Part shown: piece after piece, positions 25,682 to 34,090 of the stretch
Numbering within the stretch: position 1 is the stretch's first letter
Layout: each line of letters begins with the position of its first letter
From: Streptomyces lydicus
GTDB taxonomy: Bacteria; Actinomycetota; Actinomycetes; Streptomycetales; Streptomycetaceae
Direction: 5' to 3'
Assembly (NCBI RefSeq): GCF_001729485.1
Contig: NZ_CP017157.1
Span: 6,758,001 to 6,822,000 of the forward strand
DNA length: 64,000 bases
Notes under the pieces: generated by a model
What the model was told of the DNA's origin: nothing
What the model saw: the letters and a program-made list of their open reading frames with translations, nothing else
Databases searched by the model: none
Translations under genes and position numbers: made by a program

Positions 25682-28378
25682 TCACACGGGCTGCGGTTCG
25701 AAGTCCCAGTACGGGCGCCTGCGGCGCCGGGCGGAGAGGGTGTGCGGGTGCTCGGCGCCCAGCGTCTCGGAGAGCTGCTGGATCGCCTCCTGCTCCAGCT
25801 TCGCCGCCTCCTGGCCCCGGCGGCGCAGCGCCCGCAGGTCCTCGGCCAGCGCCGTCTTCGCGGAGAGCGTCAGCGGATGGCGGTCGCCGAGCGTCACCTT
25901 GGCCCGCTCCAGGGTGTCGCGGCCCAGCTCCACCGCGCCGTCCTCGTCGTCGGCCCGGCTGCGGGCCGCGCCGGCGTTGAGCGCGCAGCCCAGCGTCCAG
26001 GGGTGGTCGGGGCCCATCGTCCCGGTCATCCCGTGCAGCGCCCGCTCGGCGAGGTCCAGCGCCTCCGCCGTCTCCCCGAACTCGGCGCGGACCAGCCCGA
26101 CGTTGCCCAGGGTGCCGACGGTGTACGGGTGCCGCTCGCCGGCCAGCGCCTCGTAGCGCTCGGCGACCTCCTCGGCGAGGTCGCGGGCCTGGCCGAGGTC
26201 GCCGTGTTCGCGCAGGAAGGTGGCGTGGTCGGCGCGGACCATGAGGGTTTCGGGGTGGCGCGGGCCCTGCACCCGGCGGGAGCGCTCGACGACGTCGGCC
26301 ATCAGCGTGGCGGCCTTGGTCACCTCGCCGGAGCGGCGCCAGCACAGCGCGAGGTTGTGCTCGGCGCGCAGCGTCTGCGGGGTGTGCGCGCCCATCACCT
26401 GGAGGTGCAGCCGGGCGTTGAGCTCCTGGCTGGAGGCGGCGTCGCGGTAGCGGCCCAGCAGCCGGAGCATCCGGGCGTAGGCGGTGCCCGCGTTGAGCGT
26501 GAGGTGGTGCCGTGCGCGCAGCTCCCGCTCCCGGAAGGCCAGCACCTCGCGGTGCGTGACCAGCGCTTCCTCGTAGCGGCCGAGCAACGCGAAGACGTTG
26601 CCGAGGTTGTGCCGCGAGGAGAGCGTGCGCGGGGCCTCGGGGCCGAGGAGGTCGGTGTAGGCCCGCCAGACGGCGTCGAAGAGTTCGTACGCCTGCTCGT
26701 AGGAGCCGAGGGCGAGCAGGGTGCCGGCGAGGCCGTCCTGGGCGCGCAGCAGGTCGGCGTCGGAGGGGTCCCGCTCGGCGGCGAGCTGGTCGACGACGGC
26801 GCTGCCGACCGCTTCGGCCTCGCGGTAGCGGCCCAGTCTGCGCAGCATGTTGGCGTGCTGGTGGGTGAGCACGAGCATGGTGCGCTGGGTGGGTTCGAGG
26901 CGGGTGCGCCAGCGGGACATGAACTGTTCGCACAGCCGCAGCCCGATCCGGTACTCGCCGCGGACCCGCAGGTACTCGACGCAGTTGAGCAGCAGCTGCT
27001 GGACCGCCGGATCGGCGCTGTCGAGCACGCCGGCCGGCTCCAGGTGCGGGATGAGTTCGGCGTAGCGCTCCCAGTAGCGGGTGTCGGCGGGGTTCTGCGG
27101 GTCGGCGGTGACCAGCACCCGGCAGGCGGTCGCCGACATCAGGTCGCGCTCGTCCTCGGTCATGTCGCTGCGCAGGAACCGGTGGTAGAGCCGGTGCATC
27201 AGCGCGGTCTCCACGGCCGGGTCGGCGTCCTGGGAGACCTGGTAGTCGAGGCGTACCGCGGTGGACTCGGTCAGCCGGCGCAGCGCGGTGTTCCAGCTGA
27301 TCGGTTCGGCGGCCAGGTCCGCGAGGTGTTCGGGCAGGTCGCCGCGGCGGGCCTTGGCGAGCATCGGGACGGGGATGGCGTCGGGGGCGAAGAAGGCGAA
27401 CAGCTTGAGGAGTTCGACCGCGGCGGGGCTGCGCTCGCGCAGCGTGTTGAGAGTTATGGCCCAGCTGGTCTGGAAGGCCATCGGGTAGTCGGAGGAGATC
27501 CGGATGCCGACGAGGCTGGGCTCGCCGCGCCGGATCAGCTCGATGTACTCCTTGGGCGACATCGGGTTGGCGTCGAGCCAGGCGGCGGTCTGGGCGAGCA
27601 GCAGCGGCAGGTCCTGGACGGCCTCGGAGAGCATGTCCGCCTCGACCGGGGTGAGCCGGGGGGCGCGGCGACGGGCGTAGGCGACGGACTCGACGCGGTT
27701 GAAGGGCAGTACCTCGATCTCCTGGGCGCTGCCGGAGCCCGACCAGTCGCGGGTGAGCGTGGTGATCAGGACGTGGCCGCGGCCGTCGGGGATCAGGTCC
27801 TCGATCTGCTCCATGTCGTCGGCGCTGTCGAAGATCAGCAGCCAGCGGCGGTAGGGGCGGCCGATGCGCAGCGCCTCGTGCACGGCGCGGATGCGGTCGC
27901 CGAGCTCCCGGCCGACGGGGAGGCCGAGGCGGGTGGCGAGTTCGGCGAGCTGTTCGCGGGCGGCGCCGCGGTTGGTGGCGCTGATCCACCACACCACGTC
28001 GTAGTCGTTGCCGAAGCGGTGGGCGTACTCGGCGGCGATCTGGCTCTTGCCGACGCCGGAGGTGCCGTAGAGCGCGATACGGGTCTCCAGCGGCGGGGCC
28101 GCGGTCGTCCCGGGCCCGGCCAGCTTGCCGTACAGCTCTTCGAGGACGTTGTCGCGGCCGGTGAAGCGGTTGTTGCGGCGCGGGATGTTCCACACCTCGG
28201 GCGGGTTGTTCGGGAAGCGGGGCTCGCCGGGGGCGTTCTCGTCCACGGTCCGCGGCGGCGCGACGATGCCCAGCCGGTGCAGGACCCGGCGGTTGGCCTC
28301 GTTGGCGTCCAGGTCGCGCAGGTCGGCGGGGCGCAGCAGGGACGCGGTGGCCGGCAGGCTCTGGGTGGCCACGCTCAC
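25682..28378 (-). CDS. fxsT: NB-ARC/TPR protein of the FxSxx-COOH system (FxsT-like)
   Basis: An 898-residue STAND ATPase part. After a short lead (SVATQSLPATASLLRPADL) the NB-ARC domain has Walker A GTSGVGKSQ and Walker B WLLIFDSADD. About twelve C-terminal tetratricopeptide repeats follow (Kin-type, for example HHLTLNAG, HPETLMVR, HPYTVGTL). From memory, relatives carry an N-terminal TIR-like domain in the same chain. Here that domain is encoded immediately upstream in another frame (28401-28733), and the stretch DRFAAV that normally joins them is in this frame but before the GTG at 28378. The gene is therefore probably frameshifted, or restarted at this GTG. It lies third in the fxsA-fxsB-fxsT series. 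It may sense or act on the modified peptide. Confidence 0.8.
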   Translation of the reverse strand: MSVATQSLPATASLLRPADLRDLDANEANRRVLHRLGIVAPPRTVDENAPGEPRFPNNPPEVWNIPRRNNRFTGRDNVLEELYGKLAGPGTTAAPPLETRIALYGTSGVGKSQIAAEYAHRFGNDYDVVWWISATNRGAAREQLAELATRLGLPVGRELGDRIRAVHEALRIGRPYRRWLLIFDSADDMEQIEDLIPDGRGHVLITTLTRDWSGSGSAQEIEVLPFNRVESVAYARRRAPRLTPVEADMLSEAVQDLPLLLAQTAAWLDANPMSPKEYIELIRRGEPSLVGIRISSDYPMAFQTSWAITLNTLRERSPAAVELLKLFAFFAPDAIPVPMLAKARRGDLPEHLADLAAEPISWNTALRRLTESTAVRLDYQVSQDADPAVETALMHRLYHRFLRSDMTEDERDLMSATACRVLVTADPQNPADTRYWERYAELIPHLEPAGVLDSADPAVQQLLLNCVEYLRVRGEYRIGLRLCEQFMSRWRTRLEPTQRTMLVLTHQHANMLRRLGRYREAEAVGSAVVDQLAAERDPSDADLLRAQDGLAGTLLALGSYEQAYELFDAVWRAYTDLLGPEAPRTLSSRHNLGNVFALLGRYEEALVTHREVLAFRERELRARHHLTLNAGTAYARMLRLLGRYRDAASSQELNARLHLQVMGAHTPQTLRAEHNLALCWRRSGEVTKAATLMADVVERSRRVQGPRHPETLMVRADHATFLREHGDLGQARDLAEEVAERYEALAGERHPYTVGTLGNVGLVRAEFGETAEALDLAERALHGMTGTMGPDHPWTLGCALNAGAARSRADDEDGAVELGRDTLERAKVTLGDRHPLTLSAKTALAEDLRALRRRGQEAAKLEQEAIQQLSETLGAEHPHTLSARRRRRPYWDFEPQPV

Positions 28379-28400
28379 CGCGGCGAACCGGTCGGCGTGC

Positions 28401-28733
28401 GGCGGGCACCACCTCCCGCAGCGCGGCGGTCCACTCGTCCTGCGTCTTGGGGCCCAGCCGGAAGTACCAGTCGTCCAGCACCATCAGCAGCCGCCCCTCG
28501 GCCTCCAGCAGCGCCGACAGCTCCTCGGCCAGGGCGGTGTCGACCTTCGGGTCCCAGCGGAGCAGGGTCGTGCCGTGGCCCTGCTGCTCCAGCTGGTGGG
28601 AGATCCACGCGGCCCACGGCCGGGCGAAGCCCGCGTAGCTGATGGTGATGTGCGCGGCGGAGCCGGCCGGGCCCGACGGACCGGAAGAAGCAGAAGAACC
28701 GGCTGAACCAACGGAAATGGACTGCTCGGCCAT
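28401..28733 (-). pseudogene. TIR-like N-terminal segment of FxsT, out of frame with the rest
   Basis: The ATG at 28733, with GGGAGA seven bases upstream, begins a Ser/Gly-rich tail followed by a TIR-like domain (HITISYAGFARPWAAWISHQL, LLMVLDDWYFRLGP, TQDEWTAALREVV). The homology ends at about 28401. One extra base around 28400-28407 (the CCCGCCG run) would explain why the continuation HADRFAAVSV is read in the next frame. Left as it is, this frame stays open for a further 2.7 kb in the wrong register. TIR domains of this type act in signalling or NAD handling. Whether this is a genuine mutation, a sequencing slip or programmed shifting cannot be told here. Confidence 0.7.
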
Positions 28734-28866
28734 GCGACCGTCTCCCTGAGATGCGATGGTGCGCGCGTGCGGAGGGTGAGACATCGGGCACGCCCTGGCT
28801 CTTTCGCACGATAGCCCAAGTGTCGCTCCATATGACGACAGTGCGTCAGGTCTTCTTGCATGCAGG

Positions 28867-30111
28867 TCAGTTGAGGGAAACGGTCGCGTCGAGCCGGGCG
28901 GCGATGTGCCGGATGAGGCGTTCCAGGTCCGCGCAGTACACGGACGGATGAGTGAATCCGCCGGCGTCCGCGCGGTAGCGGTGCGCGTAGTTGCCGCCGC
29001 CGCACACCTCCACCAGGGCGCAGGCCCGGCACTGGGGGGCGAGCGCGTCCCGGCCGCGCTGCCGGGCGGCCATGCCGGGGTGGGCCAGGGCCTCGTCGAA
29101 GCTGTGGCGGAAGACGTTCAGGCCGGTGGCGGCGGCGCCCTCGTAGGCGGACTTCAGCGAGTCCACCTGTTCGATGGCGCCGTCGGTGTCCACGACCAGG
29201 GCCACGACGGGGGAGAGGCCGACCGCCTCACTGGTGCTGGGCCGCCCCAGCAGGAGGCCGAGGATCTCGGTGAAAACCCGCACGCGCGGCCCCGGGCCGC
29301 CGTCCCACCACAGGTCGAAGACGGTGCACAGCCAGTCGCCGTACGGGGCGCGGCCGGCCGGCACGGGCGGGCCGGGCCGGGGCCCCGGCCCCGCGGTGGC
29401 CGGCGGCGGGCTGGACCAGTTGGCGTGCGGCAGCAGGAAGTCGAGCATCGGGGGGTCCAGTGCGCGCAGCGAGCCGTAGACCTCGGCGGGGTCGGCGGTG
29501 ATGTCGATGGTGCACAGGATTCCGGCGAACACGTCGGGGCGGTCGTGGAGCAGGCCGACGGCGCGGGCGACCGCGGGCCAGGAGGGCCGTCCGGCGTGGT
29601 CGAGGCGGCGCCGGTTGAGGCCGGGGGTGCCGCCGTCGAGGCTCAGGCCGAGCCGGAAGCCGGCGGCGCCGAGCGTGTCGAGGGTGTCCCGGGTCAGCAG
29701 CGTCCCGTTGGTCTGCACGCCGAATTCGGCGGTGCAGCCGGCGGGCAGCGCGGCGCGGACGGCGGCGGCCTGGGCGAGCAGCGGGCCGGGGCCGGTGAGC
29801 AGCGGCTCCCCGCCGTGCAGATCGATGCGGAGGTCCCGCAGCCGGTGGGTGCGGGCGTGTTCGGCGATGCGCAGGGCGGTCTGCCGGACGGTGGCGGGCG
29901 GCACGGTACGGGGGCGCTCGCGCCAGCTGTGGTCGGGGCCGGCGTAGATGTAGCAGTAAGTGCAGGCGAGGTTGCAGCGGCTGTGCACCTTCAGGACGAA
30001 CTGGCGGAAGGGCACCGCGGTGGTCCGGCCGGTCGTCTCCCCCGCCACGGCGTCGCCCCCTGCCCCCGTAGAACTCGGTCGCGGTACGGGCCCGGCGCCG
30101 TCGGCCGTCAC
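28867..30111 (-). CDS. fxsB: FxsB-type radical SAM/SPASM peptide maturase
   Basis: A 414-residue radical S-adenosylmethionine enzyme. The 4Fe-4S motif CNLACTYC (CX3CX2C) is near residue 47, followed by LHGGEPLL and the SAM-binding strand LGLSLDGG. The C-terminus has SPASM-like cysteines (CRACALVEVCGG and YCADL). FxsB enzymes join an aromatic side chain to a nearby beta-carbon in FxsA peptides and so form cyclophane rings. The GTG start at 30111 is tentative, since no strong ribosome binding site precedes it. It lies 144 bp behind the precursor gene and in the same reading frame, with no stop between them after the fxsA TGA. Confidence 0.9.
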   Translation of the reverse strand: MTADGAGPVPRPSSTGAGGDAVAGETTGRTTAVPFRQFVLKVHSRCNLACTYCYIYAGPDHSWRERPRTVPPATVRQTALRIAEHARTHRLRDLRIDLHGGEPLLTGPGPLLAQAAAVRAALPAGCTAEFGVQTNGTLLTRDTLDTLGAAGFRLGLSLDGGTPGLNRRRLDHAGRPSWPAVARAVGLLHDRPDVFAGILCTIDITADPAEVYGSLRALDPPMLDFLLPHANWSSPPPATAGPGPRPGPPVPAGRAPYGDWLCTVFDLWWDGGPGPRVRVFTEILGLLLGRPSTSEAVGLSPVVALVVDTDGAIEQVDSLKSAYEGAAATGLNVFRHSFDEALAHPGMAARQRGRDALAPQCRACALVEVCGGGNYAHRYRADAGGFTHPSVYCADLERLIRHIAARLDATVSLN

Positions 30112-30255
30112 GTCCCGCCCGCTGTCTGGTACTTGGCTCCCCGTTCGATCGAAGAATCGAATTGCCGCGACAACTGGCCGGTTCCCTAGCGCGTTTGCCC
30201 AAAAATCACCTGCCGCACGACCGGACGACGCAAAGGGAGCGGCCGCGCCGGGCCG

Positions 30256-30474
30256 TCACCGCAGGAGTTTTCCCGGGCCGTCCTCGTAGTACGCGACGGC
30301 CTCGTCCCCGGTGGGCCAGTTGCGCAGCAGCAGGGTGGCGACCTCGCCGAGCACCGCATGGTCCGTCCGTGCCGCCAGCAGGCGCACATCGACCCCGGCG
30401 AAATCCGGCAGCGGCTCGGCCGACGGCCCGGACGGGGCGGCCGCAGCCCGTTCGGTGCGGGGGGTAGTCGCCAC
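30256..30474 (-). CDS. fxsA: FxsA-like RiPP precursor peptide with atypical C-terminus
   Basis: A 72-residue peptide directly upstream of fxsB. The GTG start at 30474 has AGGAG seven bases upstream. The leader part LPDFAGVDVRLL...HAVLGEV resembles FxsA family leaders. The family normally ends in F-x-S-x-x; this one ends AYYEDGPGKLLR with no Phe or Ser in the last eleven residues. If it is modified, the likely three-residue ring would be Y-Y-E or Y-E-D. It may also be a non-core paralogue. A hairpin at 30571-30637 separates it from the upstream vWA gene, so it may have its own promoter at 30475-30570. Confidence 0.75.
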   Translation of the reverse strand: MATTPRTERAAAAPSGPSAEPLPDFAGVDVRLLAARTDHAVLGEVATLLLRNWPTGDEAVAYYEDGPGKLLR

Positions 30475-30570
30475 GCTGCTCTCCTCTGACCGGCTGGACG
30501 GTGGTTTCCCGGACTCCCGTCCACGGAAACACGCGGGGGCGGCGGACGGCCAGGCGGCCGGCCCGGGGGA

Positions 30571-30637
30571 CGGACGGCCGGGCCCGGAGCCCCGCCGCCC
30601 GGCCGGCGTCGGGCGCGGTTCCGGTCCCGGCCGTCCG
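30571..30637 (-). terminator. Hairpin between the vWA gene and fxsA
   Basis: Perfect 12-bp arms (CGGACGGCCGGG and complement) with a 43-base GC-rich loop start five bases after the vWA stop at 30642. It may end or reduce transcription between the conflict module and the RiPP module. The long loop makes this less sure than the other hairpins. Confidence 0.4.
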
Positions 30638-30641
30638 GGAG

Positions 30642-33600
30642 TCAGGCGGTGGACTCCAGGGCGCGCATCCGGGCGCGGGTGCGCTGCGCCTCGGGCCCGG
30701 CGTCCTCGCCGGCCCGCTGCCACTGCTCCCAGCTCTCCCGGTAGGCGTGCAGCGCGGAGCGGGGGCCGGCGGTGACCTCCAGGACCCCGGCGCGGCGGTG
30801 GTGGGCGCGGGCGGCCAGCAGGGCGCTGCCGGCCCGGCCGGCGGCCGCGGCGGCCCGGCGGTAGCAGGCGGCGGCCCGGTCGTGGCGCTCCCGGGAGTCG
30901 AAGCGGCGGTCCAGCAGCAGCTGCACGTCGCCCACTTCGAGCCAGGCTTCGGCGCACACCGCGTCCGGTACGTCCGCGCCGCGGGCGGCCAGCTCCAGCA
31001 CCCAGTCAGCCTCGTGCAGATCGGCGAGCGAGGGCTGGCGTTCGTGGCGCAGCCGCAGCGCCCGGCCGAAGAGCAGCCGGTGGCTGCCCAGGTCGGGGTC
31101 GTGCGGCGCGACCCGGGCCAGCGCCTCGCGCAGGACGTGCACCGCCTCGTTGGCGAGCCGCTTGGCGGGCTCCCCCGGAGGCTCCAGCCGGGCCCGCAGC
31201 AGCAGCGCGGCGCCCCGCTCGGCGAGCAGGGAGCTGTGCTCGGGCGAGTCGGGGGCGGTCAGCCGCAGCGCGGCGGCCAGCGCGGCGATCGCGGCGTCCA
31301 GGGCGCTCAGCGCGCCGGTGCGGGTGTGGACGGCGCGGTGGGCCGCGGCCGTCCGGCGCAGGCTGTCCGCCTCCAGGCCCGGGTCGTCCAGCGCCCGGGC
31401 GATCTCCCGGGCGCGTTCGAGGGCCGGCAGCACCGACGGCAGGCCGGCGCCGCCGTTCAGCTCCCGGGCCGCGGCCAGGTCGAGCAGGGTCTCGCACACC
31501 AGCCGGTCGGCGGCGCTGCCGCGGCGGCGCAGCAGGACGGTGGCGGTGTCGAGGTCGTCGGCGGCGCGGACGGCCAGCGCCTCGGCGGGGCGCGGGCCTT
31601 CGGGACGCGTCCGGGCGGCCCGGCGGGCCTGGTCGAGCAGGACGCCGCCGCGGGCCGCGTAGACCTCGCCGGGCACCTGCTCGCCGCTGGGCCACTGGTC
31701 GAGCAGGTCGGTGAGGGAACGTTCGGCCTCGTCGAGGGGGTCGGCGGGGCCGTCGGCGCCGGCCGCGGCGTCGTCCTCCCCCGCACCGGGCGTCGCGCCG
31801 GGCGTCTCGGACAGGGCGGCCAGCCGCCGCAGGACCTCGGTGCGCAGCACCATGCTCTCCAGGACGCGGGGATCGAGCAGGCTCATCAGCCCGCAGGCGG
31901 TGTGCAGTTGACGGGCGGCGTCGGTGAGCGCCGCGCGCTCCTCCGCCACGGTGCCGGCCCGGCGCCGTTCGCCGGCCCGGGCGTACGCGACCCGGCCGCG
32001 CACGATCAGCGCCCGGGTGCGCTCGGCGTCCCCGGCGGTGTCCCCCGCGGCGTCGTCCCCGCCGGCGGCGTCGGTGGCGGACCGGGCCGCCCGCTCCGCC
32101 TCCTCCAGGGCGTCCGGCTGGCCCCACTTCGCCCAGGCGTGCAGCAGGGCACGGGCGAGGTCGGTGCCGGCCGGCGGCAGGCGGTCGGCGGCGGCGCGCA
32201 GCAGGCGCACCGCCTCGATCAGGTCGCGGACGGCGCGGTCCTGTTCGTAGCGCTCCAGCAGGGCGGCGCCCTCGGCGGCCGGGCCGTCGGGGACGTACGG
32301 CCGCCGGCCGGCCGGGCGCAGCGCCGGTTCGAAGCGGCGCAGGACGCGTTCGGAGACCCGGGCGAAGGGTGCGGGGACGGCGCTCCCCGGGCCACCGCCG
32401 GCAGGGACCCCCTGGCCGGCCTCCGGTTCGCGGCCGCTGCCGGAGAGCATGGCGACCGCGACGGCCGGGAAGTTGCGGGCGCTGCGGCCGAAGGTGCGCT
32501 CGATGTAGAGCGAGCAGTGCTTGAGGATCAGGGCCGCCTCGCCCGCGCTGAGCCGGCTGAGGAGTTCGTCCCGTACCCCTGGCGCGAAGTCGTACCAGGG
32601 GCCGGTGCCGGTGCTCTGCCCGTCGGACGGCCTCCCCCGGGCCCCCGGGGAGCGGGGAGGTGCCCCCACGTCCGGCGGGAGTTGCGTGACCAGGCCGCTG
32701 AGCAGCACCTCGGCGAGTTCGGCCGGCCCGGTCTGCGGCAGCATCGCGCGCTGGACGAGCTGGATGACGGGCAGCGCGAGCGGTACGGCCGAGAGGTGCA
32801 CCGCGAGCAGCCGCGCGGCGGGGGACGCCTGCTGCTCGAACGCGCGGACCATGCGCGACGGTTCGCCGCCTCCGGGCGCGTCCTGCGGGCCGGGCGCGGG
32901 CTCGGCGCCGTGGTCGATCCGTACGACGCAGGCCGCGCCGCGCAGCGACAGCCCGGCGTCGGCGGCGGCGAGCCGGGCCCAGGAGCCGAGGGCCGAGGGG
33001 GTGGCCGACAGGACCGGGACGGCGCGCTCGCGGGGCGGGCCGGGCGGCGCGGCCGGCGCCGGGGCGGGCCGGCGGCGGCGCCGGGCCGGGAGGAAGTCCA
33101 GCGCCTGGTAGGGCCCCTGCCGGCGGACGAGGGTGCCGGGGACCGCGGGCAGCAGGGTGCGCCCCCACATGCGCTGCGGCAGCGGCTGGACGACGGCGAG
33201 CGGGGCGTCGGCCGCCCAGCGGTAGAGCAGCCGCTGCATCCGGCCGTCGCGCCACAGCGGGCCCGCGCAGTCGCTGATGACGAGGGTGAGGTGGTGGCCG
33301 GTGGGGTCGTGCAGCTGGTCGGCGGGGCGCAGCGGGCTGCCGGGGCCGGGCGCCGCGGCGACGCCGACGTCCCGGCCGTGCGGGTGGAGGTAGTGGACGG
33401 TGACGTCCCGGAACGCGCCCACCCGTTCACAGACCTGGCGCAGGTCGTGCAGCATCTGCTCCCAGACGGCCATCGAGGACGAGCCGTCCATCAGCAGGCG
33501 CAGGGCGGCGGCACGGCGGTGCACCCCGCGCAGCACCGGTATGACCGTTTCGGCGTGCGCGGAGAGTTCGGCGGTGGCGGGCTCGTCGAGGGTGTGGCGG

Positions 33601-34085
33601 GCCGGGGCGGCCGGCGGGCGGTAGCGCTGGACGGGGCGCAGCGCGCGCTGCAGCGGCAGCAGTCCGGGGAAGGCGGAGGCGATCGGCACGGCGACCTCGC
33701 CGAGGCGGTGGTGGTCCGGGTCGGCGGCCCGCTCGTCCTGGGCGGGCAGCAACTCGGCGACGCGGCGCCGGGCGCCGTCGCGCGACGAGGGGGGCCGCCC
33801 GGCGGAGGCGTCGGGCCCGCTGCCGGACGCGGGCGGTACGCCGTCGCGCGCCGGGTCCGCCGCACCGGCCGGCCCGACCCGGAAAGTGGCCGGATCCGTA
33901 CGGTCGGGCCGGTCCGTGCGGTCGGTGGCCGCGTCGGCCGGGCCCCCGGGCGGTGCGTCGGGAGTGATCCACTGGGCGAGCCAGAGGGCGTCGGCCATCG
34001 CGCGGGCGTCGGGCGGCAGCCCCGCCGCGGTCAGCCGGGCGACCAGCTCGTCGAGGGGCCCTGGACCGGGCGCCCCGGAGGGCAT
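30642..34085 (-). CDS. vWA/SAV_2336-type protein with TPR-like C-terminal half
   Basis: An 1147-residue protein, the vWA partner of the MoxR ATPase. An N-terminal helical SAV_2336-type domain (LDELVARLTAAGLPPDARAMADALWLA) is followed by a Pro/Arg-rich linker. The vWA domain near residue 200 has the MIDAS motif LMDGSSSM (DxSxS) and LVISDCAGPLW. The second half is helical repeat-like. vWA-MoxR pairs with VMAP proteins form ternary conflict systems described by comparative genomics. ATG 34085 has GAGG seven bases upstream; a GTG at 34094 overlaps the MoxR stop and is the alternative. Confidence 0.8.
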   Translation of the reverse strand: MPSGAPGPGPLDELVARLTAAGLPPDARAMADALWLAQWITPDAPPGGPADAATDRTDRPDRTDPATFRVGPAGAADPARDGVPPASGSGPDASAGRPPSSRDGARRRVAELLPAQDERAADPDHHRLGEVAVPIASAFPGLLPLQRALRPVQRYRPPAAPARHTLDEPATAELSAHAETVIPVLRGVHRRAAALRLLMDGSSSMAVWEQMLHDLRQVCERVGAFRDVTVHYLHPHGRDVGVAAAPGPGSPLRPADQLHDPTGHHLTLVISDCAGPLWRDGRMQRLLYRWAADAPLAVVQPLPQRMWGRTLLPAVPGTLVRRQGPYQALDFLPARRRRRPAPAPAAPPGPPRERAVPVLSATPSALGSWARLAAADAGLSLRGAACVVRIDHGAEPAPGPQDAPGGGEPSRMVRAFEQQASPAARLLAVHLSAVPLALPVIQLVQRAMLPQTGPAELAEVLLSGLVTQLPPDVGAPPRSPGARGRPSDGQSTGTGPWYDFAPGVRDELLSRLSAGEAALILKHCSLYIERTFGRSARNFPAVAVAMLSGSGREPEAGQGVPAGGGPGSAVPAPFARVSERVLRRFEPALRPAGRRPYVPDGPAAEGAALLERYEQDRAVRDLIEAVRLLRAAADRLPPAGTDLARALLHAWAKWGQPDALEEAERAARSATDAAGGDDAAGDTAGDAERTRALIVRGRVAYARAGERRRAGTVAEERAALTDAARQLHTACGLMSLLDPRVLESMVLRTEVLRRLAALSETPGATPGAGEDDAAAGADGPADPLDEAERSLTDLLDQWPSGEQVPGEVYAARGGVLLDQARRAARTRPEGPRPAEALAVRAADDLDTATVLLRRRGSAADRLVCETLLDLAAARELNGGAGLPSVLPALERAREIARALDDPGLEADSLRRTAAAHRAVHTRTGALSALDAAIAALAAALRLTAPDSPEHSSLLAERGAALLLRARLEPPGEPAKRLANEAVHVLREALARVAPHDPDLGSHRLLFGRALRLRHERQPSLADLHEADWVLELAARGADVPDAVCAEAWLEVGDVQLLLDRRFDSRERHDRAAACYRRAAAAAGRAGSALLAARAHHRRAGVLEVTAGPRSALHAYRESWEQWQRAGEDAGPEAQRTRARMRALESTA

Positions 34086-34090
34086 CGCAG

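Noticed and set aside
25620..28400. Continuation of the TIR reading frame through the NB-ARC/TPR region
   Set aside because: The frame stays open but the protein becomes Arg/Pro/Ala-rich nonsense, whereas the other frame holds NB-ARC and TPR motifs.
25376..28642. 1088-residue plus-strand open frame over the end of kgd and the TPR gene
   Set aside because: It overlaps kgd and is antisense to NB-ARC/TPR sequence; composition is typical of a GC shadow.
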